Shown in pieces: positions 12,801 to 24,800 of a DNA stretch of 64,000 nt (positions are counted from its first letter, which is position 1; each line of letters begins with the position of its first letter). Origin of the DNA: Mytilus trossulus (taxonomy: Eukaryota; Mollusca; Bivalvia; Mytilida; Mytilidae); contig NC_086374.1 of assembly GCF_036588685.1 (NCBI RefSeq), positions 94,129,059 through 94,193,058 on the forward strand. The letters are read 5' to 3'. The notes beneath the pieces are model-generated. The model saw nothing but the letters and a program-made list of their open reading frames with translations, had not been told where the DNA came from and did not search any database. The position numbers and the translations under genes are program-made.

Positions 12801-15800
12801 TAACTGGAGAGGATGACAACAATTACAATCAAAGTAATTGTCCATATTTCTGTTTTGACAATTAACAGATTTGAAATCTTGATAGCTAGAAATAGAATGC
12901 AAACGTAATACGACCAACTCATTATACATTGTATATTAAAGATAACTTAAACAATCATCAAAGATACCTTGGTTACAATTCAATGAAAATCTCAATCAAT
13001 CACACAAAATTGAAGTATCAAAACCAAAAGCAGTGAATGCATACTGGGTGGTGGCAAATCTTAATGTTTCGAATTTTTTGAACAATTTATGAACAATTCA
13101 CCAAAGACTACCACATCAACGGATTTTATAGAATGAATTAGCATTCTTTGTATTCTATGAGTGAACACATTTAGAGCATAATTTGTAAGTAACGCTTAGA
13201 GTCAAAATTTAAACCATTTATTTGAAAAGTTAAATAATCAAAAGAGGCATAAGTTTATTGCCTTATTAGTTTTATTCAATTTTAATTATTATATTATCCA
13301 TACTTACATCATAATCTTATTTTTTTCAGGTAAGAAAAAATTCGTACCTCAAAAATAAAAGTAAAATTGTATATAAAGTCTTTATTACCTAGAACACGTA
13401 ATTGACCCTCTGTGTGACTTATTCCATGTTTATTCTCTGCACCACATTGATACATTCCATTATGACGGACAGGATCAGCATTGTGAACAACAAGAACATT
13501 ATTACTAACAGTTATGTCCCCATCAATTGTAAACAGTCTGACGCCATTTTTCAGCCAGAAGTATGTTGGAGCAGGTATACCACGTGCAGCACAATGCCAT
13601 GTTAGTTGGCTTCCCTGGTCGATGTGTTGGTCCTTGAGAGGAAACAGGAAAAACGGTTCAGCTACAAAGTTAAACAAGGCAGTTTAGTATTGCTACAGTT
13701 ATCACATATCAAAAATATAAACAATAAAGCCTTCACCTCAAAAGCTAACCCATTCTTTAAACATACTTATTCTAAAGTTATATAGTTACGACACTGATGT
13801 CAGATCATTCAGGATAAGCATATGTTGGTATAAATATTGATTCCCTCTTAGTGTCTTTGCATCGAAAATACACAAATTTATTCTAAAACCAGTTGTTGGC
13901 ATGATACGGGTATGTTCTTCTCATATATTTTATGATGGTATGATACTAAACTCTAACTAGAGGGATTGTACTTGATTTTCATAATAAAGATTTTGAGCTG
14001 GCATGTCAGTAACTGCTAGTGGTCCATTGTTAATTTATGTATCATTGTCATTTATCTTATTCTCTTTTGTTACCTATTCTGACATCGAACTCGAGTAGTT
14101 TTACGGTGTCTATTTATATGTGTTTCTTAATTCAACATTAGCTAGGGGTAAAGGGGAGGGTTGATATCTCACAAAACATGTTTAACCCCATTGCAAGTAT
14201 GCGCCTGTCCTAAGTCAGAAGTCTCTGGCCTTTGTTAGTCTTGTATGCTTTTCTTATTATAGTTCATTTATATGTTGTGGAGTTGATTATGATGTCCATT
14301 AACACTGAACTGTTCGGCTGTTGTCTACTCTTTGGTCGGGTTGTTATCTCATTGACACACTGTTATTCCCCATTTCTATTCTCAACTTTATCTAGTTCAG
14401 AAGTTGTGCACCTTGTTTCCTGCTAAAATTTTATTTAAACATTTTGACAAGTCTTAAATTAAAGTTATTTAGTTTGTATTCACCTTCGATAGAGAGATAA
14501 AAATGCTTGAAATCACCAAGTACATTCTGTCTTGTCACGTGGCATGTATAATTCCCACTATCCTCTACTTTAGCTATTGGTATAACTAACACCCTGTTGT
14601 GATCCTCCATGTAGGCATCTGGTGGCATAGGTAGCCCATTGCGTGTCCAGAAGTAGGATAGCGGCATTCTTGAGAGAGAAAATAAAATGTGATGGTTATC
14701 TCGTGAAGAAAAAGATATGCCATAGTGAAAGTTTTAAGATATTCCATAAGGTTACAGGTATAATGATATACTTAGTGTGCGTTCCTTTCTTTTTGCACAC
14801 GTTACACTTTACGGAATATCTTTATAACACATGGCTACGGGCATGCCACAGTTCGCTAGCAATTCTCGTGCTATATTCTGAGTAATACGACTGGACCAAT
14901 CTTGTTTTCTTTTTGAAAACATATTATTTAGCTTTAATTAGCGAGTTCCATGTTGTTCAGTTATCTGTGTAACATTTTGTGATTTTTTTTTTGAGATGAT
15001 CATACTGCTCATTTTATTTGTCTTATGATATTTGATTTTCTCTTCATTTTTATTTTAAACATCTATATTTCATATAAAACCATGTGTGACCATTGTTTTC
15101 GTCCTAAAAAAATGTATGGTAACCTATTTGTTGAATTCCTAGAGATTTAAAATGTTTTTTTCTGCAAAATGCAAAAACCTTACAAATCGAATTGCATACT
15201 AGAAAATATTAAGTTAAGTTTATACATACGATCCGTAAGCTAAACACTCCAGATGAACATTCTGACCACGCTTTGGGGTAGTTGGGAACACCGCAGGAAA
15301 ATCATTTGCAATTTCTGGTCCCCATACAGATGCAGCTAAAAAATATATAGTCATGTTGATTAATTGCCAATGAGACAATATTACAAAAAGCAATAACAGG
15401 CTTTATACAATGGAGAAAAAAATCTGGTTAGTAAAAAGCTACGGGGTTATAAATAAAGGCGACAGAAGTATGCACTTGTTCAATCAATCGATCAAGAGAA
15501 AACAAATCCTAGTTATAACTAAAACCGAAGGAAACACATCAAATATTAGAGGAAAACAAAGGAATAACAGAAACACCAAAAGCAACAAAATCAAACGCTA
15601 AAATACAAAGAAACAAACTTTTTGACAACAACCGCCATATTTCTGACTTGGTACAGGACATTGAAAGAAAAACAAAAAAGAAGAGAAATTCAACGGTCTG
15701 ATAAAACATTTTACAAAATAACATTGACAGGCTATACCAAACTATAACCACTAGATTATATGATTTTGGATTATGTAATAAATGCGCACATAAATGATGA

Positions 15801-18800
15801 GCGATTAAACATGTTTATTTCCAACAGCCCTTTCAAGTGAGTTTGACAGGGTTTTTTTAATGTTTTATTGATACATCATATGTCTATAGGTTGCTTGCCT
15901 CCTAGTCTAAGCCTGGTATTTAGTTGTTGTTGTATGTTGCTGTTTGGCATATTTGGAGTTCGTTAATTTTTTTGATTTAAATCATTCATACCACATCTCC
16001 GGCCCTTATTTACTATAGAACGATACCACCAACTAACGAGATAAATAACCCAACAGACATTCGCACGAATGAACACACTGATGAATGCCAGGTGTGTTTT
16101 CAATAGGATAAACTAGGAAAATCGACCATAAAGCCTTAGAAACTCAATTGAAAACCATTGAAACAAATGTCAAGAGTACTTATCGTAAATAAGGTCTAAT
16201 AGAATCCCAAAATTAAAAAACATGACTTTTGTAATTTTGCATTGGAAATTTTTAATATGAATTCTTAGTTGTGAATCTTAAAGTACTTATATACCTGCAT
16301 TGATAATTCGAAGCTGTATTGGCAGACTTATCCTGCTCGGAGGCTGATTTGTTCCAATAGCCGCTCCGTTATTAGATGATAGCTTCACAATGCATCGGTA
16401 TGCTCCGGCGTCGTTGGTTGACACAACAGAAAAATATAATTTACCATTTCTTGAAATAAACATGTACGCATGAAGATCTGGTCGAATAAAATGATAATTT
16501 CCCTTGTACCACTGAAAAATGACGGCTGGAAAATAGAATAAAAAACAAATTGTCCCATATCTATATCAAATGAAAGACTCTTTATGTTTAAAGACATTTT
16601 ATTGTTTAAAAATGACAAATGGATTGGACCCAAGTTTTTCAACTTAGTAACGTCTTCTCCAAAATCACACGAAAGACTCTGATCACGCTTCTATTTATAC
16701 GTGAATGTATCATACACTACCAAAAATTTAACCACGTTTTTTGTACATGTCTATCCTCTTATATATCAGTATTATTCGGCAAGACTTATAATTTGTAATG
16801 TTATACATTCTATTAATTCAGCACTTTTTTTTTATTATACGTCAAATACTGTACACTTACTAATTCTATAAATTCAGTACTGTTTCTTTACTGATTTTGT
16901 CTGTTCTGTTTCAGTACTGATTTCGTCAGTAATGTTACATTACTGATTTCTTCAATACTGTTTCACTATAAACAAAATAACAAACCAAGAGAGAGTCATA
17001 TCTCTTGCACGTTAAAGACACCCTTGTAGATTTCGAAAAAGAGCAGGCTAATGCCGCTACAAGGCAGCACTTGCACCCGCAAAGTGTAAAGGGATTAATA
17101 TAAGTTGCAAAACTTGTTTTCCAATCCACTATAAATAGATATGTTTAAACTAAACTAACCAGGCCTATAGTTGGTAGGTGTACAGTCTCTCTATGTAAAT
17201 AAAGTAACAAACCGGGCCTATAGTTGGGAGGTGTACATTCTATCTATGTAAACAAAGTAACAAACCGGGCCTATAGTTAGGAGGTGTACATTCTCTCTAT
17301 GTAAACAAAGTAACAAACCGGGCCTATAGTTGGGAGGTGTACATTCTATCTATGTAAACAAAGTAACAAACCGGGCCTATAGTTGGGAGGTGTACATTCT
17401 CTCTATGTAAACAAAGTAACAAACCGGGCCTATAGTTGGGAGGTGTACATTCTATCTATGTAAACAAAGTAACAAACCGGGCCTATAGTTGGGAGGTGTA
17501 CAGTCTCTCTATGTAAACAAAGTAACTAACCGGGCCTATATTTGGGAGGTGAACATTTTATCTATGTAAGCAAAGTAACTAACCAGGCCTATAGTTGGGA
17601 GGTGTACAGTCTACCTATGTAAATAAAGTATCAAACTGGGCCTATAGTTGGGAGGTGTACAGTCTACCTATGTAAAAAAAGTAACAAACCGGGCCTATAG
17701 TTGGGAGGTGTACAGTCTCTCTATGTAAATAAAGTAACAAACCGGGCCTATAGTTGGGAGGTGTACAGTCTACCTATGTAAACACAGTAACTAACCGGGC
17801 CTAAAGTTGGGAGGTGTACATTATATGTATGTAAACAAAGTAACAATATAGTTGGAAGGTGAACAGTCAATCTATGTAAGCAAAGTAACAAACCTGGCCT
17901 ATAGTTGGGAGGTGTACTTTCAATCTATTTAAACAAAGTATCAAACCGGGCCTATAGTTGGGAGGTATACAGTCTACCTATGTAAACAAAGTAACAAACC
18001 GGGCCTATATTTGGGAGTTGAACATTCTATCTTTGTAAGCAAAGTAACAAACCGGGCCTATAGTTGGGAGGTGTACAGTCTATCTATATAAACAAATTAT
18101 CAAACCGGGCCTTCAGTTGGGAGGTGTTCAGTCTACCTATGTAAACAAAGTAACAAACCGGGCCTATAGTTGGGAGGTGTACATTCTATCTATGTAAACA
18201 AAATATCAATCCGGGCCTATAGTTGGGAGGTGTACAGTCTACCTATGTAAACAAAGTAACAAACCGGGCCTATAGTTGGGAGGTGTACATTCTATCTATG
18301 CAAACAAAGTTACAAACCGGGTCTATAGTTGGGAAGTGTACATTCTATCTATGTAAACAAAATATCAAACCGGGCCTATAGTTGGGAGGTGTACAGTCTA
18401 CCTATGTAAACAAAGTAACAAACCTGGCCTATAGTTGTGAGGTGTACATTCTACCTATGTAAACAAAGTAACAAACTGGGCCTATAGTTGGGAGGTGTAC
18501 AGTCTATCTATGTAAACAAAGTAACAAACCGGGCCTATAGTTGGGAGGTGTACATTCTACCTATGTAAATAAAGTAACAAACCGGGCCTATAGTTGGGAG
18601 GTGTACAGTCTACCTATGTAAACAAAGTAACAAACCGGGCCTATAGTTGGGAGGTGTACAGTCTATCTATGTAAACAAAGTAACAAACCGGGCCTATAGT
18701 TGGGAGGTGTACAGTCTACCTATGTAAATAAAGTAACAAACCGGGCCTATAGTTGGGAGGTGTACAGTCTACCTATGTAAACAAAGTAACAAACCTGGCC

Positions 18801-21800
18801 TATAGTTGGGAGGTGTACAGTCTACCTATGTAAACAAAGTAACAAACCTGGCCTATAGTTTGGAGGTGTACATTCTATCTATGTGAACAAAGTCACAAAC
18901 AGGGCCTGCAGTTGGGAGGTGTAGTCTCTCTATGTAAATAAAGTAACAAACCGGGCCTATAGTTGGGAGGTGTACAGTCTACCTATGTAAACAAAGTAAC
19001 AAACCGGGCCTATAGTTGGGAGGTGTACAGTCTATCTATGTAAACAAAGTAACAAACCGGGCCTATAGTTGGGAGGTGTACATTTTATCTATGTAAATAA
19101 AGTAACAAACCGGGCCTATAGTTTGGAGGTGTACAAACTATCTATGTAAACAAAGTAACAAACCTGGCCTATAGTTGGGAGGTGAACAGTGTATCTATGT
19201 AAGCAAAATAACAAACCTGGCCTATAGTTGGGAGGTGTACATTCTATGTATGTAAACAAAGTAACAATATAGTTGGAAGGTGAACAGTCTATCTATGTAA
19301 GCAAAGTAACAAACCTGGCCTATAGTTGGGAGGTGTACAAACTATCTATGTAAACAAAGTCACAAACCGGGCCTATAGTTGGAAGGTGTACATTCTATCT
19401 ATGTAAACAAAGTAACAATATAGTTGGGAGGTGAACAGTCTATCTATGTCAGCAAAATAACAAACCTGGCCTATAGTTTGGAGGTGTACAGTCTATCTAT
19501 GTAAGCAAAATAACAAACCTGGCCTATAGTTGGGAGGTGTACAGTCTATCTATGTGAGCAAAATAACAAACCTGGCCTATAGTTGGGAGGTGTACAGTCT
19601 ATCTATGTAAACAAAGTAACAATATAGTTGGGAGGTGAACAGTCTATCTATGTAAGCAAAATAACAAACCTGGCCTATAGTTGGGAGGTGTACAGTCTAT
19701 CGCTGCTCTGTCGTCGTTAAAGGCATCTACTGGTGATGGCTCAACATTACTGAACTCTGATAAAACTATATGATGGAAAAAGAAGCCAATTATATCTCAG
19801 TAGTTGTAGATAGTAATTGAATTGCTATTTTAAATTCATCAAGTGCTTTTGTGAAATCGGACAATGAACATTCGTTGAAACTTTTAACTAATTTAAAATT
19901 GTCTTCAGCATTTAAACTCCCGATATCATAGCATTCGAAAACATCTTTTGCAGTAACACTTTTTTAACAGTATTTTTTTTTACTTTCAACTATATGATCC
20001 AGACCTGTTGAATTTTCAAATATGCAATTGTGTATGTTTGATATGTTTTTGTTGTTTTTTCATTGGCATATGATTTTATTATATATCAGCTTTTGTTTCA
20101 TTGTTATAAACCGTTACCCCACATATTTTTATTGGAATATAAATTTAATAGAAATAGCAAACGCCAAATGTAAAAACCAAATATATAATATATATCAGAA
20201 GTGTACGCTCAAATTTTTCATCTATGAGTTATGAGATTATTTTCTGAAGATTTCAAAGATGCATAGTTACATGTTGGTAACATTGCAGCTCATATTTACC
20301 GTTTTTATCAAAATAAGTACATTTTAGTATGTGCAAAATATAGATGCTTCTTCAATTAATCTAAGATAATTCAGACCCCACAAAAAAAGAAAAAAACTAA
20401 CAACATATGATGATAGCAATAACATTATATACAGGAGAAGATGGAAGAGATGAAGAAAATTGATATGTTTTTCGTAAATGAAATCTTACATCCGAAGGAG
20501 AGCTGCATTGGATTTGAGACAACAAGACCAAACTCATTCTGTGCACTGCAGTAATAAGTCCCTGAATCCAAAGCTTCGTTAGGGCTCTGTATAGACAGCT
20601 TCCCATTAGTAATAGTGTATCGAGAATCAACCTGTGTACTCATGTCTGTAACATTGCCCTCGTCGTCAGTTTGAATGATTTTGTAATTTGGTTGAGGTAA
20701 CCCAGTGGCTATATATTCTATTGCAGCAGATAGTGTACTATCAGTTCGAACAACAATGACACTTTGTTGATGGAGAACAAACTTTGGACCTTTAGGGGCA
20801 AACAGTGGATCAGAGAAATTGGACCCAAAATCTGCAAAAAATGTTAAAAGATTTGATAATTCGTTATACTTTTATAGAATTTTTTATTTTATTTTACTGA
20901 CATTTATTTAAACGTAATTGATAATAAGGTTCTATTTAGTTTCAGAACTTATCATTAACTGACATTTCTATCAAACATTCTGATATTTTACGAAATATTA
21001 TTTTTTCAAAGAGGCAACAAATGATATAATAAAAATTGTTTTCCTTACTTATGTGTTGAATATCATTTAATTTGACTTGATTTGCATTCAGTGTGTTTTA
21101 TTTCTTCAATATTGCCAAATTAGCTTACCAAAATCTCTGTCTTCTTTGACTATTTTGTAGGCTTCAGTCTGGCTTATTTCGCATATATACGGCAAAGATA
21201 TCAATGAATACTCTCTACTCCAAAGATATTCATACACTAAAACAAGAAGATGAATTACATATTATGTTTTGAAATGTTGCAAGGGTAAAGAGTTGAAATG
21301 TTTTTAAAGTTTTTTACGTGGTGACCTTTTTTTCTAAACAATTTGCTGAAAAAAGTTAAATTAGATCACTGTAATCAACACTTACCGCTATAAGTATAGG
21401 CGATGTAATCGCTGCAATCAACACTTACCGCCATAAGTATAGGCGGTGTAATCACTGTAATCAGCACTTACCGCCATAAGTATAGATATATAGGTGGTGT
21501 AATCACTGCAATCAACACTTACCGCCATAAGTATAGACGATATGATCACCAGATTTATCTTTGTGGGCGTTATTTAACCAATATTGCAAACCAGGTTCAA
21601 TATCCATACCATCTCCCTCCCATCTCATTTTTAGTGTTTCTTCATCAATAACACCACTAGTGTACCAAGTGTTTCTACAAAATGTATCAATAACATTGAT
21701 AATGTGGTGTATTTCTTAATTTTAGCTCCTGTAACAACTGAAACCGACTGAATTGAAATATACCAAGTGTTTCTTGAATGTGTCATATTGGTAATTTTAC

Positions 21801-24800
21801 AAGTATTTTTAAATGTATCTTGTGTACCGCGGATGTGTCATTTGTTCCTACAATATATCAGTTTCATCGTTAATATACATATTTTCTTTAATTGTATCAA
21901 TTATGCCGCTAATGCAGCAAGCGTTTCTATAATATGTCAATAACATAATTGTTTCTGTATTTTTATTGATGATCTAGTTGTTCCCATGTCAGGAATATGA
22001 CAGTTGTTATCCATTCGTTTGATGTGTTTGGACTTTTGATTTTGCCTTTTGATTTTTGATTTTCCTTTTTGAATTTTCCTCGGAGTTTAGTATTTTTGTG
22101 TTTTTACTTTTACTAATTAATTACGAACAACAAAAAAGAAGTAAACCATGCACAAATAAACAACAATGCAGAACTCAAAGAAAAAAAGATGAAAAATACA
22201 ACACAATGCAAGATATAAAGTAGCAAAAAAAAAAAAACGAATACAGGAGCAATCAAATACTTACATTGCAGGGTCATTTGCCATTAACCACTGGCTCACA
22301 AACTGATGTTCAACTAAAGTGTTTACACTTACTAATGCAGAACCATCCATCTGTAGATAGAACACAGTACACATCTATGAATCAATTCCTTGCGTATCCT
22401 GATGTTTTACATGTTTAGGAATTTTAAAATTCGAAGCTGTTGTAACAAGAAAAAAGCCAACAGAATTTTGTTTCTTTATGGTCATTTGCCCCTTTTAAAT
22501 CTTATCCCCTTGATAGTTTTTCATATGGTTTCATACATTATGTATTTCATCAGTATGAAATATGCAAATACATAAGAATCTTTGCAACTTACGATTTCAG
22601 TTTTGCATACAAACCTAACAATTGCTATAACTTAAAATAAAGTATTGAAAATTCAAAACGCATGTATCATTCTTTTGTGGTCCATAAATTTTTGAAGATA
22701 TGAAACTTCAAATGTATACTTTACTTACTAATTGAAAATTCTCACTAAGCGTCAAATGAACGAGAATCGAAATCAACCTTAACGCTGCTATTAATTAACG
22801 ATAACATCACAGTATTTATGTACTTACCATACAAGTCATTTTAGCTTGTGGATAATAGTTTGTTGGGTAAAAGACAAAGTTGTAACAACTGCCTCCAAAA
22901 GTAACCCATGGATCAGGGCAATCTGAAACAAAATGGTATAAGCATTGAATTGACCCAAAGTTGATTAAGTAAACGCGGACCTCGAAGAGGACTCCCATTG
23001 ACATGCCTGTTCGAAGCAATATCAAATATAAATAGGAACGTTATTTAATCATAATGACCGCTCATAGTTTCTAACAACACTTCTTCGAACGCAAGTTATC
23101 TCATGAATATTATTGACGGCTCATGAATATTATTGAAGGTTCATGAATATTATTGAAGGCTGGCCTCATGAATATTAACGCCGGCTGCTATCGACGGCTA
23201 GCTTCACACTAGTATTGAATTTGATATGTCATTCTTTTTATGTTTTATGCTCTTGGTATTATTTTAAAAGTAAAACATGGGCCCCTCTTTTTCCAAATTG
23301 ACATTTGGCTTAATTGTGTATGGTGATTTGAATAAAATTGAGAATCGAAATGGGAAATGTGTCAAAGAGAAAACAACCTGACTGTAGAGCAGACGACAGC
23401 CGAAGTCAACCTATGGGTCTGCAATGTAGAGAGAAACTCCCGCACATGTAGGAGACCTTCAGCTGACACCTTAACAAATATGTAACTTATACTAGTTCAG
23501 TGATAAATTATGGAAGTCATACTCAACTCCGAATTGTACAAAACAAACTAAAATTAAAAACCATACAAGACTAATAAAGGCCAGAAGCTCCTCACTTGGG
23601 ACAGGCGCAAAAAAGCGGCAGGATTAAACATGTTTTTGTGATCTCAACCCTCTCCCTATACCTCTAGCCAATGTAAAAAAAAAACCATACAACAATACGA
23701 ACAGTAAAACTCAGTTCAATGTGTCATGCCAACGACGGGTTTTAGAATTAATATGTTTAATTCCTATGAAGATATTGTGTACTAACTTTGATTAACAAAT
23801 CACCGATTTTTTTAAATACGAAAAATGACACTTTTCCTTACATCATAAAATTTAATACAAGCGAACTACTCTTAAAGAATTGTGCATAGTTGTGTAAAAA
23901 ATATATTTCAAATGTTTTTACAAAATCCCTTGCTTTTATCTTTAGAAACAAAAATGTAAGGTAGAGATCTGAAAACCGAAATTTTTACAAAATTATAAAT
24001 CTAAAATTTCAACCCAATTTAGCTCTGAAACTGGCACATGAAGGTATATTTTACCACGCATGTGCATTGACTATGTAAAAATCAACATGGGACTGTATCG
24101 TATGACCTTATAAAACATTACAATATGTATTCATGCTCCATCGCCGCATGCACATTAGCATATCTATAAAATTTTGTACACACTTTTGGAATAAAGAAGG
24201 AAAATTCACACCTCAAAAAGTTAAAAGATGAGCCAGAATACAAAATTCTGACTTACAAATGTACCGAAAATTGAAACGTACTTAGACTTTATCTTATACT
24301 TAATAGAAAAATGAAAGAAAGAAATGGGGTCACTGTTCTTTAACGCTCACAATCTGCCTTCGAAAGAAGCATACATTTTTGTAAATGTCCTTTCTTCTGT
24401 TGAACTAATAGGAGAAATAGCGGTAACATCGAAATAAAAAAAAGAATAAATTACAGAAATCGCTTAAATTTTACAATTATTTAGTTCATGTACAGCTTAT
24501 TCGAAATCAACAATAAAAAATATAGGTCAATGATGAGTTAAAAAAGATATTCTAATTTAAATGCCAAAAAAATGGCATTTTTGCACCAAAGGGAGATAAT
24601 TTTGAGCTTTTTCAATGATATCTTCATTTTAAAAGTCACCTGGGGCCAACACAAATTAATTTTTGGAATGATTTTTGTACCATATGACAAAGAAACAACC
24701 AATTAAATAAAGGTAATAAATAAAATTTGTAATACGTGACGGAGTGACAGGGGCATATGTATTGAAAAAGCAGACATTTGTATTAAAGACCTCACAAGAA

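Noticed and set aside
13402..13605. 67-codon plus-strand frame
   Set aside because: Antisense shadow of Ig4 exon 12.
16385..16642. 85-codon minus-strand frame overlapping Ig2
   Set aside because: It is another frame of exon 9; the correct frame carries the contactin Ig2 signature.
17154..19701. CRISPR-like regular array
   Set aside because: Units are head-to-tail copies without distinct spacers, in a eukaryotic intron, and derive from the neighbouring exon.
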